Positions 9,106 to 18,600 of a stretch of 64,000 nucleotides of DNA are shown here, in pieces (within the stretch, counting starts at the first letter, position 1; each line of letters opens with the position of its first letter). The stretch is taken from positions 620,001 to 684,000 of the forward strand of contig NZ_FQWD01000001.1 of the NCBI RefSeq assembly GCF_900129565.1, written 5' to 3'. A model generated the notes under the pieces. It did not search any database and was not told where the DNA came from. It worked only from the letters and a program-made list of their open reading frames with translations. Source of the stretch: Marisediminitalea aggregata. GTDB lineage: Bacteria > Pseudomonadota > Gammaproteobacteria > Enterobacterales > Alteromonadaceae. Made by a program: the position numbers and the translations under genes.

Positions 9106-10494
9106 CTATTCGTCGCCGAACTCACGAATGATACTGTTAATAGTATCTTTCGCATCACCCAATACCATACGAGTGTTGTCTTTGAAGAACAGCGGGTTGT
9201 CGACGCCGGCAAAGCCCGCATTGGCTGAACGTTTCAGCACAAATACCGTTTTCGCGCGATACACCTCGATAACCGGCATGCCGTAAATCGGGCTGCCTTT
9301 CATTTCTTTCGCTGCCGGGTTAACTACGTCGTTAGCACCAATAACAATTACCACGTCGTAGTTTTCCATACGCGGATTCACATCGTCCATTTCGCACAGC
9401 AGATCATAAGGCACGTCAGCTTCAGCCAGCAATACGTTCATGTGACCCGGCATACGACCGGCAACCGGGTGAATAGCATACTCAACCGTACAATTGTTTT
9501 CTTCCAGCAGCGATTGCAGTTCACGCACAGCGTGCTGCGCCTGAGCAACAGCCATACCGTAGCCAGGAACAACCAACACAGATTGCGCAGCTTCCAGCAC
9601 ATAGAATGCGTCCTGCGCTGCCATGATTTTCACTTCACCTTCGATGGCTTCACCCATCTCAACCGGCTTGGCAAAGCCTGACAATAATACGTTCATTAGC
9701 GAGCGGTTCATGGCTTTACACATGATGTTGGTCAGGATCAAGCCAGACGCGCCCACCAGCAAACCGGTAACAATCAGAATTGTATTAGCTACAGCCAGAC
9801 CTGCGGCACAGGCTGCTACCCCTGAATACGAGTTCAGCAGTGCAATAACAACCGGCATGTCCGCGCCACCAATTGAAATGGTTGCCCACACACCAAAGCT
9901 CAAGGCCAGACCAATTGCTACATACAGCCACAATTCATTGGAGGGCTCGGTAGCAAATAAATAGCCAACCGCAACAAAGCCAAGTAGGTGCAGAATGCTT
10001 AGTTCGCGCAGACCCGTGAAGATGAATGCCTTCGATGACATTTTGCCTGACAACTTACCCCAGGCAATTACTGAGCCCGAGAACGTGACACCACCTATCA
10101 GGATTGTCAGGAAAATAGTGACAAATACCAGTTCATCTGTGGTCGCCATGGAAAGCTGATTCATACCACTAACGGTTGCCCAACCTAACAACAGTGATGC
10201 TAAGCCACCGAAACCGTTAAATAGCGACACCATTTCCGGCATTTGCGTCATTTCGACTTTCTTGGCTTTCCATGCACCATAGGCGCCGCCCAGCAAGAAG
10301 CCGAATAGGATCCAGTGGTAGCTGATGATCTGCTGATCGATCAGAGTAACCACAACAGCGATAAACATACCAATGGCAGACACAAAGTTACCGCGACGGG
10401 CCGTGCCCGGATGACTTAACAGCTTTAAACCCAGAATGAACAGAGTGGTTGCCACTATGTAGGCAAGATTGATGATCATTGCATTATTACTCAC
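9106..10494 (-). CDS. pntB: NAD(P) transhydrogenase subunit beta PntB
   Basis: Beta subunit of the proton-translocating transhydrogenase, which reduces NADP+ with NADH using the proton gradient. The N-terminal half has about eight to nine membrane helices; the C-terminal domain III binds NADP(H), with VPGYGMAVAQAQHAVREL, HPVAGRMPGHMNVLLAEA, NDVVNPAA and the KRSANAGFAGVDNPLF block all present. At 462 residues it is full length. The start is GTG at 10494, preceded by AAGGAG at a spacing of eight. It is last in a three-gene operon with pntA and pntA2 and ends at a bidirectional terminator. Confidence 0.95.
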   Translation of the reverse strand: MSNNAMIINLAYIVATTLFILGLKLLSHPGTARRGNFVSAIGMFIAVVVTLIDQQIISYHWILFGFLLGGAYGAWKAKKVEMTQMPEMVSLFNGFGGLASLLLGWATVSGMNQLSMATTDELVFVTIFLTILIGGVTFSGSVIAWGKLSGKMSSKAFIFTGLRELSILHLLGFVAVGYLFATEPSNELWLYVAIGLALSFGVWATISIGGADMPVVIALLNSYSGVAACAAGLAVANTILIVTGLLVGASGLILTNIMCKAMNRSLMNVLLSGFAKPVEMGEAIEGEVKIMAAQDAFYVLEAAQSVLVVPGYGMAVAQAQHAVRELQSLLEENNCTVEYAIHPVAGRMPGHMNVLLAEADVPYDLLCEMDDVNPRMENYDVVIVIGANDVVNPAAKEMKGSPIYGMPVIEVYRAKTVFVLKRSANAGFAGVDNPLFFKDNTRMVLGDAKDTINSIIREFGDE

Positions 10495-10506
10495 AGCATA
10501 ATCTCC

Positions 10507-10791
10507 TTACTTGCCTTGTTTTTTCTTGAACATGCCCAACATGCGGTCGGTTACCATGTAACCCCCCACTACGTTGATACTTGCCAGCGCCACCGCGGCA
10601 GTGCCCAAAACCGTTGTTAATGTGTCATTTTCTGCACCAGACGCTACTAATGCACCTACCAGCGTGATACCAGAGATTGCGTTAGAACCCGACATCAATG
10701 GGGTGTGCAAGGTAGCTGGCACTTTACGAATCAGTTCAAAGCCTAAGAATGCAGCCAGTAAAACAATAAAAATCAGGTAAATAGTTTCCAT
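10507..10791 (-). CDS. pntA2: NAD(P) transhydrogenase alpha subunit, membrane part (PntA2)
   Basis: A 94-residue membrane protein equal to the C-terminal membrane segment of a one-piece PntA. It has three hydrophobic helices with the conserved RKVPATLHTPLMSGSNAISG loop between the first and second and NVVGGYMVTDRMLGMF at the end. In E. coli this piece is fused to the NAD-binding part; here it is a separate gene, as in many alpha- and gammaproteobacteria. It starts three bases after the stop of pntA and is followed by pntB 12 bases on, so all three are made together. Confidence 0.92.
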   Translation of the reverse strand: METIYLIFIVLLAAFLGFELIRKVPATLHTPLMSGSNAISGITLVGALVASGAENDTLTTVLGTAAVALASINVVGGYMVTDRMLGMFKKKQGK

Positions 10792-10794
10792 GAG

Positions 10795-11952
10795 TTATTG
10801 CCCCCCGTAAGCATTTTTCAGCATGTCATTGATTACTGCGCCGCCGTGTGTGATCACACTTTGGGCCAGAATTTCGTCTTCCAGATTCAGTTCAAACTGT
10901 TTGGATTCGGTGTTAAAGAACTCATCAATCAGATTGAACAAGTTGTTGGCGTACATGTCGGTGGCGTCGGTGGCCACTTGCTGGCTCCAGTGTCCGGTAC
11001 CAATTACCGTTACACCTTCTACCTGCACAGTTTCACCTGCGACTGAGCCTTCAACGTTACCACCAGACTGTGCGGCCATATCCACCACAACGCTGCCAGG
11101 TTTCATCAGTGCCAGTGTTTCTTTGCGGATAAGTACCGGCGGTTTGCGACCGAACAACTGTGCTGTTGTGATCACAATATCGGAATCCGCAATCGCATCG
11201 CGCTGTGCTTCCTGTTGCTTGGCTTTTTGTTCGTCGGTCAGCTCTTTGGCATAACCGTCTTTGGTTTGGCCGGTTTCGCCAATATCGATTTTCAGAAACT
11301 TGCCGCCCAGCGACTCTACCTGCTCGGCGACAACCGGGCGAGTGTCATACGCCAGCACGTTTGCGCCCATACGCTTCGCGGTAGCGATAGCCTGAAGACC
11401 TGCCACACCTGCACCAATAATAAAGACCTTGGCCGGTTTAATGGTACCGGACGGCGTCATCATCATCGGCAAAATGCTGGGAAGGTTATTGGCAGCCTGC
11501 AGCATCATGACATAGCCGGCTAAGCTGGCTTGTGAACTCAGGGCATCCATTTTCTGCGCACGCGATGAGCGGGGGATCATTTCAACCGACAGCGTAGATA
11601 CCTGCTTGGCGGCAAGTTGCTCTACCAGCGACTGTTGAAAGAAGGGATCAATATGGCCAATCACCAGGGTGTTTTCACTGAGTTTGGCCAGATGTGCTTC
11701 TGATGGGCGATTCACATAGAGCACAATGTCTGCACCCGACAATGCTTCAACACCATCGTCAATGATTGTTGCGCCTTGCTCGGCATAGGCGTCGTTGGTG
11801 TAACCGGAACGCACGCCGGCATCAGATTCAATCACAACGTCCAGCCCCATTCGGCTAAGTCGCATAACGGTGTTTGGTGTTACCGCACACCGGCGCTCCA
11901 CTACCGCTGAATCCACAGCGTGCTTTGCTTCGTTTAGTACTAAGAGTTGCAA
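10795..11952 (-). CDS. pntA: NAD(P) transhydrogenase alpha subunit, soluble NAD-binding part (PntA1)
   Basis: The soluble domain I of transhydrogenase, which binds NAD(H) and passes hydride to PntB. It belongs to the alanine dehydrogenase/PNT family: ERRCAVTPNTVMRLSRMG at the start, the Rossmann motif IIGAGVAGLQAIATAKRMGA, then TAQLFGRKPPVLI and VVDMAAQSGGNVEGS. The 385-residue length suits the split form. The start is TTG at 11952, justified by GGAG at seven bases and by homologous sequence beginning there; the run GGAGGAGAGGAG upstream is an unusually rich ribosome-binding region. It heads the pnt operon, with over 500 bases of non-coding DNA upstream. Confidence 0.92.
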   Translation of the reverse strand: MQLLVLNEAKHAVDSAVVERRCAVTPNTVMRLSRMGLDVVIESDAGVRSGYTNDAYAEQGATIIDDGVEALSGADIVLYVNRPSEAHLAKLSENTLVIGHIDPFFQQSLVEQLAAKQVSTLSVEMIPRSSRAQKMDALSSQASLAGYVMMLQAANNLPSILPMMMTPSGTIKPAKVFIIGAGVAGLQAIATAKRMGANVLAYDTRPVVAEQVESLGGKFLKIDIGETGQTKDGYAKELTDEQKAKQQEAQRDAIADSDIVITTAQLFGRKPPVLIRKETLALMKPGSVVVDMAAQSGGNVEGSVAGETVQVEGVTVIGTGHWSQQVATDATDMYANNLFNLIDEFFNTESKQFELNLEDEILAQSVITHGGAVINDMLKNAYGGQ

Positions 11953-12454
11953 GGGTATTCTCCTCTCCTCCGGGCAAAAAGGTCCCTAACCGCGCGTACA
12001 GGTACGTCGGCTAAGTCAGTATTTATTTGCTGCCACAAGATGCTTTAATCCATTAACTACAAAATTGTAAAGCGACCTTACTATAAAGCTCACTTATGAA
12101 TAACAATTATGTAATCTTCCCGTTCTTGTGGTTTTTATTGGAAAGGACTACGGCTTTCGCCAATAATGCATAAATAAAATCGAAAATGAAAGCAAAAATT
12201 GCAAGGTCGGGCCTTATATTTCATTTATGGAATGCATTTTACTTATAATTAATATTTATATGATGTGGAAAGAAAATTGTTGCGCGGACACGATAAATAG
12301 CACTTTATGCCGCAGTATAAGACAAGCTCGTAGCGATAAAAGTAGATTTTAATGATGTACTTCAGTAACTAACATAGCAGTTCAAATGCGAAACTTTCAT
12401 TGCATCTTAGCAGTATATTTTTCATAACTTGGTCGTACTTCGCGGGTATAGAAC
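11953..12454. other. Long intergenic region upstream of pntA
   Basis: About 500 bases with no credible gene. It is visibly A+T-rich from 12050 to 12420 and must hold the promoter of the pnt operon; I could not pick a convincing -35/-10 pair. No repeats or RNA structure stood out. Confidence 0.5.
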
Positions 12455-12482
12455 GAAAAAGCGCCGCTCAATGCGACGCTTT
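12455..12482 (-). terminator. Terminator of the M16 peptidase gene
   Basis: Read on the minus strand, AAAGCGTCGC, loop ATTGA, GCGGCGCTTTTT: a 10-bp stem with one mismatch ending in five U. It lies 32 bases past the stop of the peptidase gene. Confidence 0.8.
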
Positions 12483-12513
12483 AGTTTTATCTATATGGGG
12501 GAAGCCCCGAGAA

Positions 12514-15375
12514 CTAGTGTTTCGGGTTCAACAAAACGGGTTTACCTAAACCAAGCTCGGTGAGTCTTGGCATTTGCGTTTCAGCGTCTCCTACCACTAA
12601 CCAGATAAGCTTATCGGGATCAGCATACTTGCTGGCCAGTTTGGCGATGTCTTGTTGGGTTATGCTCTGAACCAGCGTCATGCGTTGTTTTACATAATCA
12701 GCTTGCCAGCCATAACGACTCACTTTCTCTAACATGGCCAATTTAGCATTCCCGGTTTCAAACTGACGCGCCGCACTTTTTATAAAGTAACTTTTCGTAT
12801 TTTCCAGATCCTGCTCTGTAAACGTATCGCCATAATCAGCCAGGATTTCCTTCACCAAGGCCGCTGACTCATAAGTCACGTTAGTGCGAACACCCGACGA
12901 AATAGTAAATGGCCCGGGTATGTCGGTACCACTAAAGCCCGAACGCACACCATAGGTATACCCTTTACCCTCGCGAAGCGTTTGCATAAGACGTGAGGCA
13001 AAGCCGCCGCCACCCAGCTTATAGTTCATTAATGTAGCAGGGTAAAAGTCCGGATCGGTTTCTGCCAATGCCAGATAACCAAAGCGTAATTCGGATTGTT
13101 TGGCACCAGGCACATCGTAGAAATAGAGTGCAGGCTCAGGGTGAGATGGGCTTTCAAAAGCCGGCAGCGTCACCGCTATTGCCGGCCAGGCAGCATTTAG
13201 CGGCTGTAATGATGCAGTAACAGTATCGGCGTCGATCGCCCCCACAACATGAAAACTGGCCACAGTAGGAGACAGGTACGCCGCATAATACTGCTTCAGG
13301 TCGTCAAGGGTAATAGCGTTAACCGACTCAACAGTGCCCAATGGATTATTCGACAGGATGTGATCCTCGCCAAACAACAGCTTGTAATACTGGTTGTCAG
13401 CAATACTGCTAGGGTTAGCACGCTGCTGAGCAATCGTACTCAGCGCTTCCTGTTTTGCCAGCTCAAACTCTTTTTCGTCCCAACGCGGTGCCAACAACAT
13501 TTCTGACACCAGGGCAATGGTCTCATTGTAGTGTTTGGCTAACGTGGTACCGGAAATTGTAATCGACTGCTTTCCGCTGTATACACTGATGTCTGCACCG
13601 AGTAATTCAATGGCTTTCTCCAGTGCTTCCGGCGTTTTGGTTGCCGTGCCTTTTTGCATTAAGGTCGCCAGCAAGCTGGATACACCGACTTTGTCGCTCT
13701 GCTCCAGCATCAAACCGCCTTTAAAGGTCAGTTCAAAATCCACCAGAGGTAATTCTCGGGTTTCGATACCGTAAATGCCCAGACCATTGTCTAGTTCAGA
13801 CTGCCACACCGCTGGCACAGCAGGCACGGGCAAATCTCCGTAAGGAGGCTCAATGGTACGATCAAAGCGTGTGGGCGTTTTGGTGTAACCAGCACCTTCG
13901 CTCAGGTCAAACGACTCGCCGCGACCTTCCGCCACAATTTTTTCTTCAACCACTTCGGCAGGAGTTGAGCCGGCTAACATCAACTCGCTCTGCCCCTTTG
14001 GCACAAAGCTGGTCGCAATGAATGGCTTTCCTTTCAGGTATTGCTGGTAAACCCGTTGAATGTCTTTGTCTGTTACCGATAAATAGCGCTGCAATTCACG
14101 GTTTATATAGCCTGGATCATCAGCAAAAATGTTGTATTGAGCTAACTGAAATGCCTTACCAAGTACGCTCGACAAATTCGCGTAATAGTCGGTTTCAATA
14201 CCTGCTTTTATGCGCGTCAGATCTTCATCGCTGATCCCAGTTTGTTCAAATTGCGCAAAAGCCTGTTCGACGCCTGCATAGACATCATCAAGGGGTGTAC
14301 CCGGATACGCACGCGTGATCAGCATAATTTCACCGGCTAGTTCAGAGTTGCGGTTATACATGCTCACCCCCGACGTGAGCTGTTTGTCTTCCACAATCAC
14401 TTTGTTGAGCGGTGCGCTTTTCCCCTCAGACAGCAATGTCATCAGAATATCCAGTGCATAGGCGTCGGGGTGATACAAATCGACACCCGGCCACACAAGG
14501 CGTAGCTCAGGTAGTTGCGCAAAGTTGTCTTCGTAGTATCGCTTAACCGTTTTGTTGAGCGTTGCGGGTCTGTCTGCTAGCGGCGTGATTTCCTCACCAC
14601 GAGGGATCTCGTCGAAGTACTTATGTACCCAGGCTTTCGCCTGCTTCGCGTCAAAATCACCGGCAATCACCAGTGTGGCGTTATTGGGCACATACCACTT
14701 GTTGTAGAAGTCTTTTACATCCTGCAGTGTGGCGTTTTGCAAATCTTCCAGAGAGCCAATTACCTGCCAGTTGTAAGGGTGATCAGCAGGGTAGAGGTTT
14801 TTACCTACCACGTAATTTGCATGGCCATAGGGGCGGTTGTCTGTGCCCTGGCGCTTTTCGTTCTTCACTACCTGCTTTTCTTTCGCCAGTACCTCTTCGG
14901 TGACCGTATTAATGAAAAAGCCCAGCTTGTCGGCTTCAGCCCAGATCATTTTTTCCAGTGCGTCGTTTGGCACAGTTTGAAAGTAGTTGGTGCGGTCACG
15001 GCTGGTTGAGCCATTGGCGCCAGAGCCGCCAATACGTGAACTCATTTTGTCCAACCCGCCTTTACCTAGATTTTCAGACTCTAAAAAGAGCAAATGTTCG
15101 AATAGGTGAGCAAATCCGGTGCGCCCTTCCAGTTCTCGTGCCGATCCCACATGGAAAGTTAATGCCACCGCCGTAACCGGGTCTGAATCGTCCTGATGAA
15201 AGACCACTTCCAAACCGTTGTCGAGCACGAATTTTTCGTAGTTAATGCTGAAAGCCGATTGTGCGGTGCTGGTAGGTTTGTCGGCCGCGGTTGCGGGATC
15301 GTTGTTTGTACAAGCAGCTAGCGCAACCGCACTTAATGCCACTAACAGAAAATTGACTCGATATGGAATTTTCAT
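12514..15375 (-). CDS. M16 family zinc metallopeptidase, lipoprotein, two-domain
   Basis: A 953-residue pitrilysin-type peptidase. The first M16 domain has the inverted zinc motif HLFEH (in GFAHLFEHLLF) with the downstream EADKLGFF...EVLAKEKQVVKNE segment giving the third ligand; the second half is a catalytically silent M16 repeat (GLMLEQSDKVGVSSLLATLMQKGT; LGGGGFASRLMQTLREGKGYTYG). I start at ATG 15375 (MKIPYRVNF), because it opens a lipoprotein signal, VALAAC; the open frame reaches 15453, but the 26 extra residues would bury the signal. It should sit in the periplasm attached to a membrane. The role is probably degradation of oligopeptides; partner genes are absent. Confidence 0.88.
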   Translation of the reverse strand: MKIPYRVNFLLVALSAVALAACTNNDPATAADKPTSTAQSAFSINYEKFVLDNGLEVVFHQDDSDPVTAVALTFHVGSARELEGRTGFAHLFEHLLFLESENLGKGGLDKMSSRIGGSGANGSTSRDRTNYFQTVPNDALEKMIWAEADKLGFFINTVTEEVLAKEKQVVKNEKRQGTDNRPYGHANYVVGKNLYPADHPYNWQVIGSLEDLQNATLQDVKDFYNKWYVPNNATLVIAGDFDAKQAKAWVHKYFDEIPRGEEITPLADRPATLNKTVKRYYEDNFAQLPELRLVWPGVDLYHPDAYALDILMTLLSEGKSAPLNKVIVEDKQLTSGVSMYNRNSELAGEIMLITRAYPGTPLDDVYAGVEQAFAQFEQTGISDEDLTRIKAGIETDYYANLSSVLGKAFQLAQYNIFADDPGYINRELQRYLSVTDKDIQRVYQQYLKGKPFIATSFVPKGQSELMLAGSTPAEVVEEKIVAEGRGESFDLSEGAGYTKTPTRFDRTIEPPYGDLPVPAVPAVWQSELDNGLGIYGIETRELPLVDFELTFKGGLMLEQSDKVGVSSLLATLMQKGTATKTPEALEKAIELLGADISVYSGKQSITISGTTLAKHYNETIALVSEMLLAPRWDEKEFELAKQEALSTIAQQRANPSSIADNQYYKLLFGEDHILSNNPLGTVESVNAITLDDLKQYYAAYLSPTVASFHVVGAIDADTVTASLQPLNAAWPAIAVTLPAFESPSHPEPALYFYDVPGAKQSELRFGYLALAETDPDFYPATLMNYKLGGGGFASRLMQTLREGKGYTYGVRSGFSGTDIPGPFTISSGVRTNVTYESAALVKEILADYGDTFTEQDLENTKSYFIKSAARQFETGNAKLAMLEKVSRYGWQADYVKQRMTLVQSITQQDIAKLASKYADPDKLIWLVVGDAETQMPRLTELGLGKPVLLNPKH

Positions 15376-15538
15376 TGTCGTCGTTAATATTGTAAGAGTG
15401 ATCACAATATAACAACGGTTGATTACTTTGCCCAGCAAGCCCGGATAAGGCAACCAAAACAGACGGTAGTTTATAGTAACAACCTGTTTCGGTTTATGGT
15501 TTTGTAAGTATTGAGTTGATAAGTAACTTGCGCGTAGC

Positions 15539-15576
15539 GTTACAAAGGGGAGCAGATATAGCTCCCTTTGTGTAAC
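15539..15576. repeat. Long imperfect inverted repeat downstream of the giant lipoprotein gene
   Basis: GTTACAAAGGGGAGC (15539-15553) pairs with GCTCCCTTTGTGTAAC (15561-15576) around a 7-base loop AGATATA; only one bulged G and one G-T pair disturb it. It lies about 95 bases beyond the stop of the giant lipoprotein gene on its strand. There is no following U-run, so it may be a terminator-like hairpin, an mRNA 3' stabiliser or part of a dispersed repeat. Confidence 0.5.
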
Positions 15577-15670
15577 AAATGAATACTCAAAACTCTAGGG
15601 GCCAAGTAACGTGTCAGCACCTATCAGTTGGCGTAAACTGACTTTGAAAGTACTTTTCAGAAACCCAAGT

Positions 15671-18600
15671 TTATAAGCTCGGCATCTCATCAACCCATTT
15701 AATTTCGATATTAAAAATATCAGTTGAGCTTTTAACTACTGAACCACCCGAGGCCATTCTATATCCGGTGCCTGTATTCAATCGTACTCTTATGAAGTTT
15801 TTCTCGAGAGGTAAACAAGACCATTGCTCAAAAGCACCAGGCCCTTCGAACACAAAATCACCATTGGATGGATCATAAGTTATAGTTTCAGTAACGTAAT
15901 CAACATAAGCATAGTGTGTGCAACGTGTTTCAAGTGGTACGCCTGTATCATTTCTATCGAACTGCATCCAATGGCTATTGCCATAATGACTTGTTTTTAC
16001 TTTGAACCTAATACCGCAATACAATTCATCATTGGATTCATCAAACCCTCTTCTCTTTGCATCATCTGTTTGAAAAAGGTAGGCGGTAGGATTGGCGCTA
16101 GATGTTCGCCAGTGATGTTTTACTATTCTAGTGATTTGTAAAAATTTATTTTCTACCGGATACATACCCACTGAATAGAGGTTGGTGCCATTCTGGTAAT
16201 CATCCACCCACATTGTGGTTTTCTCTTCCGAAATTGCAATCGTATCCCACATTTCTGTGTTAGGCGTCATATCTTTAGCGGCAAACCAGAATTCTTTATC
16301 TATTTTAGAGATATATTCCGCCCCTTCTTTCTTCTGATCAAAATCAAAGAGATTTTGAATTTCAGAATAATGTAACGCTCTATCGTAGATTCTTACATTA
16401 TCAACATTTCCACCCAGGTAAACAAAGTTGGCAGTTTCATCAGATGCGATATAGAGAGAGTAATTACTCAATGAAATTTCAGATTGAATTTCTTTGGTTG
16501 CAACTTGACTACCATTTATAAAAAGCCTCATTTGTTTACCGTCATAACTGGCTGCCAAATGAGTCCAAACATTTTCGTTTGGCAACTGAGCACTTCTGAG
16601 TTTGTTTTCCTCTCCAGAGCCGATAGAAAACTGTAGTTCGTTGTCATAAATAACAAAGTGAAAAGACTGGTGCTTGTCAAAAAACACCGTACTTTGCCCA
16701 CTACTTTTAATCTCTCCCGGATTGAGTTTTACCCAAATGGATAAGGTTATCCCTTCGTTGTTGATTTGAATGTTACCGGCATCGATAGTGTCTGAGGTAC
16801 CATTTAATGTAACAGCCTTCCCTTGCAATCCTGCACCGTAACCAATGTCTTGGGTGGTTACTGCGTCATTGCCATTACCACTATAATCTTTGGCATCGCC
16901 GTCAAATGGGTAATACGCAATAAGACCTCTGTTCAAATCGATTGAGGCTGGTGACACTGTTATATCAACAGTGCTGGAGCTACTCGATTGTTGGCTATCA
17001 GTTACGGTTAGCTCAAAAGTCAAAACCGTTTCCTCAGCAACATCGGGCGCTGTAAAGCTGGGAGTAGTACTAGAATCATCATTCAATACAACGGAATAGT
17101 CGGAAGCATCAATTTGATTCCATTTATAGAGTAAGGGAATGTTATTTGAGTCATCTTCCAGATCAGTACTTAATGAACCATCCAACGTGACAACGTCATT
17201 AGCAATTATGGTTTGGTCGGACCCTGCGTCAGCGAGAGGCGCCTCATTAGTGGCCAGCACCGTGATGTCAACAGTATCCACCGCTTTCGCACCACCACTG
17301 TCAACGACTTCCAATTGGTATGTTAGTACTGTGTCGCTTTGTACGACTGGTGGAACAAATGTACCTTCTAATTTATCATCAACAATTACTGTGGTCTCTG
17401 GCCCAGAAATTTGTGTCCACTTTATTGAACTGGCTTCCGTACCTTTGGCTCCGGCATCTGTAAACGAGCCTAAAAGATCAATGAATCCTTCGGAAACGAC
17501 TTGATCTATTCCTGCGTCAACTACAGGTGGCGGATTTTGATCGTCCTGATGAGGATCAGTACCATCATGATATTCCTGAAGGTTTGTTCGACCATCCTCA
17601 TCGGAGTCAAGCTCACTGTCACCAGCGGTTAACGGGTCGAGTTGATTATTCGCCTCCCAGCCATCAAGAATTCCATCATCATCACTGTCATTGTCATTTG
17701 CCCAGGTGCAATGGTTAAATTCTTCGATATTACTTAGCCCGTCGTTATCTTTATCAGCTGTGGAGTCATTCAAACCATATTTTGAAGCCCAATAATTCGG
17801 CAAGCCATTCTCGTTGAGCGTGAAGTCAAAGTATTGATCTGTAAATTGATTGGCCCACGCCCCTAACTCACTATGCCCAGAAAAACGTAGTTTGTATAAA
17901 ACAGGCTCTCTTACCGTAACCGTTGCATAACTCTTTGAGTTAATATTGTAAAAATTAACTGCACTATCATCATCCCCTATTGGGAATAGTTCCCAGCTTG
18001 CGCTTTCCATATCCCAATCAACGAAGGTATCGATTTCATCGCTATATGGAAATGGAATAGGAGTCACGGTGGCCACGGCTTCAATCTCACAACTATTTTC
18101 TGGGTAGGCAATATAGCTATCGAGTACTGAAATCTCAGGCAATCCATAGAGAGGGGTCTTGTCTAAAATAGTAAACAATTCAAAATGATTTTGATCTTCG
18201 CTAGGCCAGCCTATAAGTGATTTCTCTATCACTTCAAGCCCCGCTCTGACGTTTAAATCCATTCCTACGCCAGTGCGTAAGTAATCAAACCCATAATCTG
18301 CAATAAAATCTCCACCGGTATATAGATCGGCGTTGCCTTCAAATACACCTTGTACCTTTGTTTCACCAAACAAATAAGGCTCAACTTTCACATGAGCGGT
18401 AGCCACCTCATAAAAATATAACTGTAATTCGGGGACCAGACGTAACTCGGCATAGAGTTCGGCTTCGGCGGATCCAAGTAGATTGATGTTAGCGCTAGTT
18501 GGTTCACCATTAAATACATGACGATGCCCATTCTCATCGTATTCAAAGCCTGCAGTAATATTGTAGTCAAAGCTTACTTTTTGTTTTATCGCTAATTTTG

